A DNA stretch of 64,000 nt from Kofleriaceae bacterium (GTDB lineage Bacteria > Myxococcota_A > Polyangia > Haliangiales > Haliangiaceae). A program made the position numbers and the translations under genes. Position 1 is the stretch's first letter. Every line of letters begins with the position of its first letter. Where the stretch lies: NCBI GenBank assembly GCA_020633495.1, contig JACKDR010000023.1, positions 62,001 through 126,000 on the forward strand. The letters run 5' to 3'. Under the pieces are notes generated by a model. That model saw only the letters and a list, made by a program, of their open reading frames with translations, was not told where the DNA came from and did not search any database. Of this stretch, positions 37,108 through 47,185 are shown one piece after another.

Positions 37108-39363
37108 CTACATCGCGGCCGTGTTCACGTACGGCGCGTAGGTGCGGCACTGCTGGCCGCGCAGCGACGGGCACGGCGGCAGCGCGCTGGGCGCGACCAC
37201 GTCCGGCTGCACCGGCAGCACCACGCTCGACGGGTGGTCGACGTCGTGGCCGATCTCGTAGGTGACGGGGCCGGAGAACTCCTTGAGCTTGAAGAACCAC
37301 TCGGCGCGGCTGTCGCCCGGGGTGTCGACGCTGACCCGGATCCGCGACCCGGCGCGGAACACGTGCTGGAAGCCGGCGGTGCCGACCCGGACCTGGGTCC
37401 AGGTGCCCGGGACCAGGGGCGCGGCCTGGGCCTCCATGAAGGTCGGCGCCGGCCACAGCTCGGTGGCGTCGTCGCCGCTGCCGCTGAGGCTGGCGCGGAC
37501 CCAGCCCGACTGGACGTACATCTCCTGGCCGTCGGGGCGGATCTCGGTGAGGTTGACCTCGAGGTCGGCGTCGTCGACCGGCGAGCGCAGCCACAGGTCG
37601 ACGCTGGCGGTGCCGAACATGACCTGGTCCTCGGTCAGCGGCGCGCTCTCGAACACCACCGCCGACCCGGCCGCGGGCTGCGCCCAGTCGTAGTCGGGCA
37701 AGAGGTCCCAGACGTCGCCGCCGGGCGCCAGGATGCTGACGTAGCCGGCGTCGGGGTCGAGCGCGTAGGTGAACGCCGGCGCGGTCTCGGTCGGCGCGTC
37801 GGCGGCGAGCGAGCCGTCGGGCTGGGCGTACAACCGCACCGCCTCGGTGGCCGGCGGCGGCCACGCCGTGAACGACTGCTCGAAGGTCGGCAGCGGCTCG
37901 CCGATCGTCGGGCCGCCGGCGCCGCTCTCGAACAGCGCCCGCAGCGGCGGCTCGGCCTTCCAGGCCGCGATCGCCTCGTCGACGGTGGCGTAGTCGCTGA
38001 AGCGGCTCTCGTTGAGGTCGAGATCGCTGGCGTGGAACACCGAGTCGTAGAGCTGCGGCGCCAGGAACGTGCGCAGCGGCGGATCGACCGGGACGCGGTC
38101 GGCGACGAACAGCTCGAGGAAGGTCAGCCACTCGCGCAGGACCTCGGGCTGGAAGGCGTCGACGTGGACGCCGTTGTAGACGGTCATGCGCAGCGCCGGC
38201 GACGACGTGAACTTGTCGAGCAGCGAGAAGAAGTACGGCCCGGTCTGCTCGTCCTGCCAGGCGCAGGCCAGGAACACCGGGACGTCGATCTTGTCGACGA
38301 AGGTGGCCGGGTTGTACTGGTCGTGCTCCTCGGGGACGTAGTAGGTGACCTGGCGGGCCTGCTCGACGTTGTCGACGTACTGCAGGTGCAGCAGCTGGTT
38401 GTCCTCGCACTGGGCGTCGCCGGCGTCGACCTGGGCCTGCTCCCAGCCCTGGCCGTACGGCTTGGCCTTGTCGATGACGTTGGTGATCCACGTGGTCGCG
38501 AAGCCGTCGTTGAGGATGCCGCCGGGCAGCATCGTCGTGTTGGCGCTGCCGATCACCGACAGCGGCGCGATCGCCGCCAGGTGCGGCGGCCGCGTCGACG
38601 CCACGAACATCTGGGTGATGCCCGGGTACGACAGGCCGACCATGCCGACCTTGCCGTGCATGACCCACGGCTGGGCCGCGACGGTCTCGATCACGTCGTA
38701 GCCGTCGAGCAGCTGCATGGTCTCGAAGAAGTCGAACGCGCCGCCCGAGCAGCCGGTGCCGCGGATGTTGACGTTGACCGTGGCGTAGCCGAACAGCGCC
38801 GCGATCAGGCCGGACGGATCGTTGGGGGCGTCGCAGATCGCGGGCTCGACGTCGCACAGGCCGCTGAGGCTGGCGTCGAGCGGCTCGCCCGGCTTCGACG
38901 GGTCGTAGCCGGAGTAGGTGACGACCGTCGGGTACGGCGGGTCGCCGGCCGGGAACGTGACGTAGGCCGACAGCGTCGTGCCGTCGCGGGTCGTGATGTA
39001 GTGGAAGCCGGCGTCGAGGGTCTGGCCGTCGTAGAACGACTGCGGCGGCTGGCTCGACGCCACCGACATGACCTCGAACGGGCCGGTGGTCAGCGCCGGC
39101 GTCGCGGTCGTGGTGCGGACGTGGTAGCCCGCGCCCGCCGGCACCTTGCGGAACATCAGGCTGCCCAGCTCGTCGGTGGTCCCGACCTGGACCTGGGCGC
39201 CGGAGGCGTCGACGACCTCGAGCTCGGTGGCCGGCGGCGCGTGCGTGACGTGCAGCTGCTCGACGCTGGCGCGGACCTGGAACGGCGGCGGGTCGTCGCT
39301 GCCACAGGCAGCGAGGGCGATCACGAGACAGAGGGGCACCCAGGCCCGAAGGACGCGTGGCAT
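37108..39363 (-). CDS. CocE/NonD-family hydrolase lipoprotein (X-Pro dipeptidyl-peptidase-like)
   Basis: 751 residues. The signal peptide has lipobox A-L-A-A-C. After a short beta-rich N-terminal region comes an alpha/beta-hydrolase domain (about 120-430): oxyanion-side N-I-R-G-T-G-C-S-G-G, nucleophile Ser in G-L-S-Y-P-G-I, and the acid residue after F-L-A-C-A-W-Q-D. The C-terminal jelly roll (about 500-730) is typical of the S15/CocE group. It should hydrolyse peptides or esters at the cell surface; the substrate is unknown. The start at 39363 is 6 nt after TATGCT on the minus strand. Confidence 0.88.
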   Translation of the reverse strand: MPRVLRAWVPLCLVIALAACGSDDPPPFQVRASVEQLHVTHAPPATELEVVDASGAQVQVGTTDELGSLMFRKVPAGAGYHVRTTTATPALTTGPFEVMSVASSQPPQSFYDGQTLDAGFHYITTRDGTTLSAYVTFPAGDPPYPTVVTYSGYDPSKPGEPLDASLSGLCDVEPAICDAPNDPSGLIAALFGYATVNVNIRGTGCSGGAFDFFETMQLLDGYDVIETVAAQPWVMHGKVGMVGLSYPGITQMFVASTRPPHLAAIAPLSVIGSANTTMLPGGILNDGFATTWITNVIDKAKPYGQGWEQAQVDAGDAQCEDNQLLHLQYVDNVEQARQVTYYVPEEHDQYNPATFVDKIDVPVFLACAWQDEQTGPYFFSLLDKFTSSPALRMTVYNGVHVDAFQPEVLREWLTFLELFVADRVPVDPPLRTFLAPQLYDSVFHASDLDLNESRFSDYATVDEAIAAWKAEPPLRALFESGAGGPTIGEPLPTFEQSFTAWPPPATEAVRLYAQPDGSLAADAPTETAPAFTYALDPDAGYVSILAPGGDVWDLLPDYDWAQPAAGSAVVFESAPLTEDQVMFGTASVDLWLRSPVDDADLEVNLTEIRPDGQEMYVQSGWVRASLSGSGDDATELWPAPTFMEAQAAPLVPGTWTQVRVGTAGFQHVFRAGSRIRVSVDTPGDSRAEWFFKLKEFSGPVTYEIGHDVDHPSSVVLPVQPDVVAPSALPPCPSLRGQQCRTYAPYVNTAAM

Positions 39364-39579
39364 CGCGGCAGCATACTCTTCCGGACGCCAACACCGAGGC
39401 CCGTTCGTCGCCATCCCGGGCCGATCCGGGCCGATCCGGGCCGATCCGGCCCGGCCGCGGGCCCCACCGGGGCGGCGGCCGGGCCTGGTGCGACGCCGGT
39501 CACGCGACACCGGTCCGCGTCCCGGGGCCCGGCCCGGCCGCCGCCCCGCCGCCGCCGTGGGGGACCGCCCGGCGGCCGG
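39364..39579. other. Intergenic region with 10-bp iterons
   Basis: 216 bp between genes. CCGATCCGGG occurs three times head to tail at 39421-39450 (the third with one change), preceded by a variant CCATCCCGGG (39411-39420). The period of 10 bp is about one helical turn. The rest is GC-rich with no gene. It lies upstream of the CocE-like gene and after the FHA-sigma54 activator gene. Confidence 0.65.
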
Positions 39580-40929
<1,350 letters not shown>

Positions 40930-41156
40930 CACGCCTCCTCCCTTTCCGCGGCGGCTATCGTCCCGGCCGGACGCCGGTTGCGCGATTTCTCGCCGTCCGC
41001 GGCACGGTCCAGGAGCACGGACCGGACCAGGACCAAGGCCGCGAGATCACGCGCGCGCCGTCCGGGGACCGGCCGAGCGTCCCGGACGCTCCCGGACACT
41101 CCCGGACGCCGGCGCGCCGGGTCCGGGCACCGGACACTCGATCACGTCCGCGATCG

Positions 41157-41915
41157 CTACCGCGACCGCACGAACACGACCACGCACGACACGATCACCA
41201 TGCCGATCACGATCCACCGGATCAGGCCCTGGCCGCGCCGCATCGCCAGGTGCGCGCCGATCCACGCCCCGACCACCGCGCCGACCGTCATCGCGACCGC
41301 CGCCGCCCACGCGACCTTGCCGCGGGCCGCGAACACCGCGACCGTCACGACGATGTACGCCAGCATGACCACGGCCTTGAGCGCGTTGGCCCGCACCAGG
41401 TCGTAGCGCAGCGCCCCGCCCAGCAGGGCCAGGATCAGGAAGCCGGCGCCGGCCTGCAGGATGCCGCCGTAGAACCCGGTCGCCAGGGTCAAGAGCATCG
41501 CCAGCGGCCGCCCCATGACCCGCCGCGGCTCGGTGCCGGGCGGCGGCGCCAGCGCCCCCGGCGACAGCAGCATGCCCAGCGCCATGACGATCATCGTGCC
41601 CAGCAGCAGCGGCTGGAACACCCGGTTGGGCACCAGCGTCGCCGCGAACGAGCCGGCCAGCGCGCCGACGATCATCAGCGGCGCGACGTCGAGCGCCGGC
41701 CCGCGCTCGAGCCGGCCGGCCCGCGCGAAGGTCGCCGCCGAGGTCCCGCACTGCGCGAAGATCGGCAGCCGCGAGGTGCCGTTGGCGACGTCGGCGGGCA
41801 GCCCGGCGAGCATCAGCGTCGGCACCATCACCATCGAGCCGCCGCCGGCCAGCGTGTTGACGAAGCCGCCGATCAGGCCGGCGCCGCCGACCGCCGCGAG
41901 CCAGCCCGGGTGCAC
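41157..41915 (-). CDS. TauE/SafE-family anion exporter
   Basis: 252 residues with seven or eight hydrophobic helices. The N-terminal G-G-F-V-N-T-L-A-G-G-G-S and the second-repeat G-F-Y-G-G-I-L-Q-A-G-A-G-F are the two copies of the TauE/SafE signature. These inner-membrane proteins export sulfite, sulfonates or other organic anions. GTG 41915 shares its first base with the last of the glycosidase stop codon (TAGTG), so it is translated by coupling. A functional link between them is not obvious. Confidence 0.88.
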   Translation of the reverse strand: MHPGWLAAVGGAGLIGGFVNTLAGGGSMVMVPTLMLAGLPADVANGTSRLPIFAQCGTSAATFARAGRLERGPALDVAPLMIVGALAGSFAATLVPNRVFQPLLLGTMIVMALGMLLSPGALAPPPGTEPRRVMGRPLAMLLTLATGFYGGILQAGAGFLILALLGGALRYDLVRANALKAVVMLAYIVVTVAVFAARGKVAWAAAVAMTVGAVVGAWIGAHLAMRRGQGLIRWIVIGMVIVSCVVVFVRSR

Positions 41916-43537
41916 TACTGCGGGATCCCGTCGCAGAACAGGACGTCGTCCGGCACCCCCGGCTCCGGCGTCATCGGCCCGGTGCCGCCGTACTGGACCC
42001 GCTGCGCCGCGGTCAGCGTGCGCGCCGACGCGATCTCGCCGAGCACGGTCGCGCCCTCGGTCGCGGTCCGCGAGTAGTCGCCGTAGTCGACGTGGTACAG
42101 GCCGAAGCGGGGCCCGAAGCCCTCGGCCCACTCGAAGTTGTCGTACAGGCTCCAGTGGTAGTAGCCGCGGACGTCGACGCCCTCGTCGCGGGCCTTGCCG
42201 ATCTGCTCGAGGACGCGGACCACGTTCTCGGCGCGGCGGGCGCCGACCTCGGTGGCGATGCCGGCCTCGGTGACCACCAGCGGCAGCGACGGCCAGCGCT
42301 GCGAGAAGTCGACCAGGATGTCGTGCAGGCCCTCGGGCCAGAACTCGTAGCCCATGGTCGGGACGCAGAACGTGGGGTCGGCGGGGTGCAGGCAGGCGCC
42401 GAGATCGAAGCCGCCGAAGCACGGCGCGATGCCGAGATCCGGGATCAGCGCGACCTGGCCGGTGACGCCGGCGCGGAAGTAGTACTGGACGCCGAGCCAG
42501 TCGAGGGTGTTGCGCCAGGTCGGCTGGTCCTCGTCGAGGGTGCCGTCGAGATCGGGGTCGAAGCCGCCCTGGGTCAGGGCGTCGGCGAACAGGTGGTGAT
42601 AGACGTAGATCACGGTGTCGCGGGCGGCGACGTCGAGCGGGTCGTCGGAGGGCACGTGGTCGGCGGCGGCGACCCAGTCGGCGACCGACAGCGTCAGCCC
42701 GACCGCGGCGGCGACGCCGTCGCCGTCGGCGTCGGTGGTGTCGGCGGCCTTGATCGCGGCGTACATCGCGGCGTGCGCCGACAGGTAGTCGCGCACCACC
42801 GGGATGAAGTCGTCGTAGATGTCGAAGATGGTCATGCGGCCGGGCGGGAACGAGCCGATGCCGTACGACGCCAGCAGGTAGTTGACCGGCTCGTTGAGGG
42901 TGGCCCACTCGTCGACGCGGTCGCCGAAGCGCTCGGCGAGCAGCCCGGCGAACTCGGCCATCTCCTGGACCACCTGCGGCCCGCCGACGGGGTGGCCGAG
43001 GCCGCACAGGTTGGTGTCCGAGACCCCGTTGGTGCACGACGGATCGCGCGGATCGGCGACCCACACCGGGTTGGAGAAGTGGTGGATCGTGATCATCGGC
43101 CGGATGCCGGCGGCGATCAGCGCGTCGAGCTGGTCGCTGTAGTGCTGCAGCGCGGCCTCGTCGATGACGTCGCGCTGCGGCTCGACCCGCGCCCACTCGA
43201 TGCTGAACCGGTACGAGTCGAGGTGCATGTCGGACAGCAGGCCGACGTCCTCGATCGCCTTGGTGTAGCCCATCGCGGCGTCGCCGACGAAGGTGTCGTG
43301 GCCGAGGCCGCCGTCGGCCTCGGGCTGGGTGAAGACGTACCAGTCGGTGTTGACGTTGCCGTCCTCGATCTGGGTCGCCGCCGACGCCGCGCCGAAGCGG
43401 AAGCCGCCCTTGCCGGCGTCGCCGACCAGCGGCCCCATCGTGCCGAAGGGGACGTCGACCGGCGCCGGATCGGAGCCGCCGCAGGCCGCGAGGGAGGTGG
43501 CGACCGCGAGGCCGAGGAGGACGAACCGCGTGGGCAT
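41915..43537 (-). CDS. Glycoside hydrolase family 1 lipoprotein (beta-glucosidase-like)
   Basis: 540 residues. It begins with a lipoprotein signal peptide (lipobox S-L-A-A-C), unusual as GH1 enzymes are mostly cytoplasmic. The barrel has G-A-A-S-A-A-T-Q-I-E near the N-terminus, R-F-S-I-E-W-A-R, acid/base Glu216 in T-L-N-E-P, nucleophile Glu424 in V-V-T-E-A-G (typical form T-E-N-G), and the aglycone segment W-S-L-Y-D-N-F-E-W-A-E-G-F. It should cleave beta-linked sugars outside the inner membrane. A small extra domain inserts at about 260-330 with a D-A-D-G-D-G-V loop. It heads a two-gene unit with tauE. Confidence 0.92.
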   Translation of the reverse strand: MPTRFVLLGLAVATSLAACGGSDPAPVDVPFGTMGPLVGDAGKGGFRFGAASAATQIEDGNVNTDWYVFTQPEADGGLGHDTFVGDAAMGYTKAIEDVGLLSDMHLDSYRFSIEWARVEPQRDVIDEAALQHYSDQLDALIAAGIRPMITIHHFSNPVWVADPRDPSCTNGVSDTNLCGLGHPVGGPQVVQEMAEFAGLLAERFGDRVDEWATLNEPVNYLLASYGIGSFPPGRMTIFDIYDDFIPVVRDYLSAHAAMYAAIKAADTTDADGDGVAAAVGLTLSVADWVAAADHVPSDDPLDVAARDTVIYVYHHLFADALTQGGFDPDLDGTLDEDQPTWRNTLDWLGVQYYFRAGVTGQVALIPDLGIAPCFGGFDLGACLHPADPTFCVPTMGYEFWPEGLHDILVDFSQRWPSLPLVVTEAGIATEVGARRAENVVRVLEQIGKARDEGVDVRGYYHWSLYDNFEWAEGFGPRFGLYHVDYGDYSRTATEGATVLGEIASARTLTAAQRVQYGGTGPMTPEPGVPDDVLFCDGIPQ

Positions 43538-43591
43538 GGCCGCATCCTGCCCGATTGCGGCGCCCCGCGTCATCTGCCAAGGTCGGCCCCG

Positions 43592-44455
43592 ATGAGCCTC
43601 CCCGACCAGACCGGCAAGTTCGCGATCGTCACCGGCGCCAACGCCGGCATCGGCAAGGTCACCGCGCTGGAGCTGGCCCGCGCCGGCGCCCAGGTGTGGC
43701 TGGCCTGCCGCTCGAAGGAGCGCACCCAGCCGGTCCTCGACGAGATCGAGCGCGCCACCGGGCGCGCGCCGGGGTTCCTGACCCTGGATCTGACCTCGCT
43801 GGCGTCGGTGCGCGCCGCCGCCGCGGCCTACCTGGCGCTGAAGCAGCCTCTGCACCTGCTGGTCAACAACGCCGGCCTGGCCGGCCAGCGCGGCCTGACC
43901 CAGGACGGCTTCGAGCTGACCTTCGGCGTCAACCACCTCGGCCACTTCCTGTTCACCCACCTCCTGCTCGACACGATCAAGGAGTCGGCGCCGGCGCGCA
44001 TCGTCAACGTCGCGTCGGCGTCGCACTACCAGGCCAAGAAGGGCATCCCGTGGGACCGGCTGCGCCAGCGCACCCGCGGCATCACCGCGATGGACGAGTA
44101 CGCGGTGTCCAAGCTGGCCAACGTCCTGTTCACCCGCGAGCTGGCGCGCCGCCTCTACGGCACCGGCGTCACCACCTACGCGCTCCACCCCGGCGTCATC
44201 GCCTCCGAGATCTGGCGCAAGGTGCCGTGGCCGATCCGGCCGGTGATGCGGTCGTTCATGAAGAGCACCGAGGAGGGCGCGCAGACCTCGCTGTACTGCG
44301 CGACCGCCCCCGAGCTGGCCGAGCACAGCGGCCGCTACTACGACGACCGCAAGGAGAAGCGGCCCAGCCGGGTCGCCCTCGACGACGCCCTCGCCGCCGA
44401 GCTGTGGGACCGCAGCCTCGAGATGTGCGGCCTGACCGGGCGCGCCGCGGCCTGA
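43592..44455 (+). CDS. Short-chain dehydrogenase/reductase (retinol dehydrogenase-like)
   Basis: 287 residues. Rossmann NAD(P) motif T-G-A-N-A-G-I-G, N-N-A-G, catalytic Ser in V-N-V-A-S-A-S and Y-A-V-S-K. The spacing and F-G-V-N-H-L-G-H-F-L-F-T match the retinol dehydrogenase/protochlorophyllide reductase-like SDR group. Cytoplasmic oxidoreductase of unknown substrate. It is divergent from the GH1 gene, with 54 bp between start codons. Confidence 0.9.
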   Translation: MSLPDQTGKFAIVTGANAGIGKVTALELARAGAQVWLACRSKERTQPVLDEIERATGRAPGFLTLDLTSLASVRAAAAAYLALKQPLHLLVNNAGLAGQRGLTQDGFELTFGVNHLGHFLFTHLLLDTIKESAPARIVNVASASHYQAKKGIPWDRLRQRTRGITAMDEYAVSKLANVLFTRELARRLYGTGVTTYALHPGVIASEIWRKVPWPIRPVMRSFMKSTEEGAQTSLYCATAPELAEHSGRYYDDRKEKRPSRVALDDALAAELWDRSLEMCGLTGRAAA

Positions 44456-44514
44456 GCCCGGCTGCCCGCTGGTCCGACCGCGAAGCTGCGCCGCTCGCCG
44501 CGTGATCCGCGCCT

Positions 44515-44542
44515 GGTATCCCACCGGGCGCGGCGCGATACC
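44515..44542. promoter_or_regulatory. Inverted repeat overlapping the promoter of the FG-GAP lipoprotein gene
   Basis: GGTATC (44515-44520) and GATACC (44537-44542) form an inverted repeat with a 16-bp spacer. The right arm overlaps the TACCAT -10 candidate (44539-44544), which lies 7 nt before the ATG at 44552. Confidence 0.45.
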
Positions 44543-44551
44543 ATCGGCGCG

Positions 44552-46891
44552 ATGCTGCCCCCTCGCGCCGTCCGCGCCTGCGTCCTGAGCCTCGGCCTCG
44601 CGCTCGCCGCCACCGCCGCCCTCGGCGGCTGCGGCGGCTGCGGCTCCAACCCGGCCGGTGACGACGACGGCGCACCCGACGCCGATACCACCGCCATCGA
44701 CGGCCCCGGCGCGCCCGACGCCGACACCTGCACCGGCGGCACGCTGTGCGGCGAGCCCGCCACCTGCTGCGCCGCCGGCAACGAGTGCGTCGACGATCGC
44801 TGCCTCGCCGCGTGCGCCAGCGGCGTCCGCTGCGGCGCCACCCTCGACGTCTGCTGCGACGCCGGCGACGTCTGCCTGTCGAACGCGTGCACCACGCCGG
44901 GCGCCGCGTGCGGCGACTCCTACGACTGCGACCCCGGCCAGTTCTGCGAGCCGACCCTGGGCCAGTGCCTGCCCCAGCCCGACCCGCTGACCTGCGAGTA
45001 CACACCGACCTTCGACGCCCTCTCCGTCACCGAGGAGTGGAGCTACACCGACAGCGAGATCATCTCGATCCCGGTGGTCGCCAACCTCGACGGCGCCGGC
45101 AAGCCGGAGGTCGTCGTCAACCTCACCCAGCAGGACGGCGCCGGCTTCCCCGGCGGTCGCATCGCCGTGCTCGACGGCGCCACCGGCGCGGTCCTGGTGC
45201 CGCCGATCGCCGACAACCCGCCGACCAGCTACGGCTCGCACGGCCGCTCGACGATCGCCGTCGGCGACGTCTCCGGCGACGCCCTGCCCGACATCATCTA
45301 CGCCTCGCGCGTCGACGGCACCTTCAAGAGCCTGATCGTCGCGATCGACCGCACCGGCGCCGTGCTGTGGACCTCGCACGACGCGGTCGGCCCGCGCCGC
45401 TTCACGATCGAGAACGCCGCGATCACCCTGGCCAACTTCGACGACGATCCGCAGGCCGAGGTCGTCATCGGCGCCACCCTGCTCGACCACGACGGCACCG
45501 TCGTCTGGGAGGCGCCCGGCACCGCCGGCACCGGCCCGACCCACGGCACCAACAACGGCTACACCGGCGGCATCGCCGCGGTCGCCGACCTCGACGGCGA
45601 CGGCGTCCCCGAGATCGTGACCGGCAAGGAGGCGTGGAAGGTCAGCTGGAACCAGGGCCCGCCGGTCGCGGTCACCGTGACCCCGTACTGGACCTACGCC
45701 GGCGACGACGGCTACCCCGCGATCGCCGACCTCGATCAGGACGGCGACCCCGAGGTCATCCTCGCCGCCAACGGCAAGGTCGTGGTGCTGAACGGCCAGA
45801 CCGGCCTCCTGTGGTGCGGCGTCGATCCCACCGACGCGCTGTGCGTCGGCGGCACCGCCCGCACCGCGCCGCTGGCCATCCCCGGCGGCGCGTCGCAGAA
45901 CCGCGGCGGCCCGCCGACGATCGCCGACTTCGACGCCGACGGCCGCCCCGAGATCGGCGTCGCCGGCGGCCACAGCTACTCGGTCTACGACCTGGCGCGC
46001 ACCGGCGAGGACATCGTCCAGCCCGCCGGTGATCCCACGCCCGCGCCCGGCGCGATCTTCGTGCGCTGGTCGCAGGCCACCCAGGATCTGTCGAGCAACG
46101 CCACCGGCTCGTCGGTGTTCGACTTCCAGGGCGACGGCGTCGCCGAGGTCGTCTACGCCGACGAGTGCCACATGCGCGTCTACCGCGGCACCGACGGCGT
46201 CGTCGAGCTCGACCTCCCCAACACCACCGGCACGATCCACGAGTACCCGCTGGTCGTCGACGTCGACGGCGACAACAACTCCGAGATCCTGATCGTGGCG
46301 AACCAGGCCAACGCCGCCACCGACTGCCCCGGCATCACCCCGCGCAAGGGCCTGTTCGTCTACGGTGACAGCAACGACGAGTGGGTGCCGACGCGCAAGG
46401 TCTGGACCCAGCACGCCTACCACGTCACCAACGCGTCGTCGGCCGGCAACGTGCCGCTCGCCGAGGCCGACAACTGGGACCAGCCCGGCCTCAACAACTA
46501 CCGCCAGAACGTCCAGGGCGACGGCATCTTCAACGCGCCGGACCTCGCCCTCGACCTCGCCGTCGGCCTGAACCTGTGCGGCCAGGGCCAGCTCGAGCTG
46601 CGCGCCCGCATCACCAACCTCGGCGCCCTCGGCGTCCCCATGGGCGTCGAGGTCAGCTTCTACCGCGGCGCCGACGCCACCGGCACCCTGCTGGGCACGG
46701 CGGCCACCACCGCGCCCCTGCTGCCCGGCCAGTCGACGACGGTGACGCTCGCGATCGACGCCCCGGTCACCGCCGACGACTACTACGCCGCGGTCGACAC
46801 CGCGGGCGGCGGCGCCGGCGTCGTCGCCGAATGCGACGAGTCCAACAACGACGACCGCGTCACCGCCGCCGGCTGCCCGATCGTGAACTGA
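44552..46891 (+). CDS. FG-GAP/VCBS-repeat lipoprotein with Cys-rich N-terminal region and CARDB domain
   Basis: 779 residues. The signal peptide has lipobox L-G-G-C, then a D-A/P-D-A linker. Residues about 58-155 are Cys-rich, with repeated C-C and C-x(4-8)-C spacing as in myxobacterial Cys-rich (Myxo-like) domains. A beta-propeller of FG-GAP-type repeats spans about 165-600, with Ca loops D-L-D-G-D-G-V-P-E-I, D-L-D-Q-D-G-D-P-E-V, D-F-D-A-D-G-R-P-E-I and D-V-D-G-D-N-N-S-E-I. The C-terminus (about 660-775) is a CARDB-like adhesion domain (A-R-I-T-N-L-G, ending A-E-C-D-E-S-N-N). Likely an outer-surface adhesin; the ligand is unknown. Confidence 0.88.
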   Translation: MLPPRAVRACVLSLGLALAATAALGGCGGCGSNPAGDDDGAPDADTTAIDGPGAPDADTCTGGTLCGEPATCCAAGNECVDDRCLAACASGVRCGATLDVCCDAGDVCLSNACTTPGAACGDSYDCDPGQFCEPTLGQCLPQPDPLTCEYTPTFDALSVTEEWSYTDSEIISIPVVANLDGAGKPEVVVNLTQQDGAGFPGGRIAVLDGATGAVLVPPIADNPPTSYGSHGRSTIAVGDVSGDALPDIIYASRVDGTFKSLIVAIDRTGAVLWTSHDAVGPRRFTIENAAITLANFDDDPQAEVVIGATLLDHDGTVVWEAPGTAGTGPTHGTNNGYTGGIAAVADLDGDGVPEIVTGKEAWKVSWNQGPPVAVTVTPYWTYAGDDGYPAIADLDQDGDPEVILAANGKVVVLNGQTGLLWCGVDPTDALCVGGTARTAPLAIPGGASQNRGGPPTIADFDADGRPEIGVAGGHSYSVYDLARTGEDIVQPAGDPTPAPGAIFVRWSQATQDLSSNATGSSVFDFQGDGVAEVVYADECHMRVYRGTDGVVELDLPNTTGTIHEYPLVVDVDGDNNSEILIVANQANAATDCPGITPRKGLFVYGDSNDEWVPTRKVWTQHAYHVTNASSAGNVPLAEADNWDQPGLNNYRQNVQGDGIFNAPDLALDLAVGLNLCGQGQLELRARITNLGALGVPMGVEVSFYRGADATGTLLGTAATTAPLLPGQSTTVTLAIDAPVTADDYYAAVDTAGGGAGVVAECDESNNDDRVTAAGCPIVN

Positions 46892-46922
46892 GCGGGCGCA
46901 CGGCCAGTCGCGCCGCACGCTT

Positions 46923-47080
46923 CGCTCACGCCGAGCGGAGCCCGAGCGGCGAAGCCGCGAGGGCGCAGTCGAGGCGGCGGGCCGCGGCCGGAACCCCGTC
47001 GGCGATGGCGGACCGTCTCGGCGCCCGCCCCCTCGACTTCGGGGTCGCGGCTCCGCCGCTCCCCCTCCGCTCGGGGTGAG
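46923..47080. repeat. REP-like inverted repeat pair
   Basis: An inverted copy (46923-46970) and a forward copy (47036-47080) of the element found at 21737-22010 face each other across 65 bp. They could form a long hairpin after the FG-GAP lipoprotein gene, perhaps acting as a terminator or mRNA stabiliser. Confidence 0.8.
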
Positions 47081-47185
47081 CGTGAGATGCGCTCTAGGCG
47101 GCGGCGCCGCCGCCGCGGCCATCACGCCCCGCGCCCGCGCCCGCAACGGCGCACCGGCCGCCGTGTCATCCTCGCCGTGATCGTG

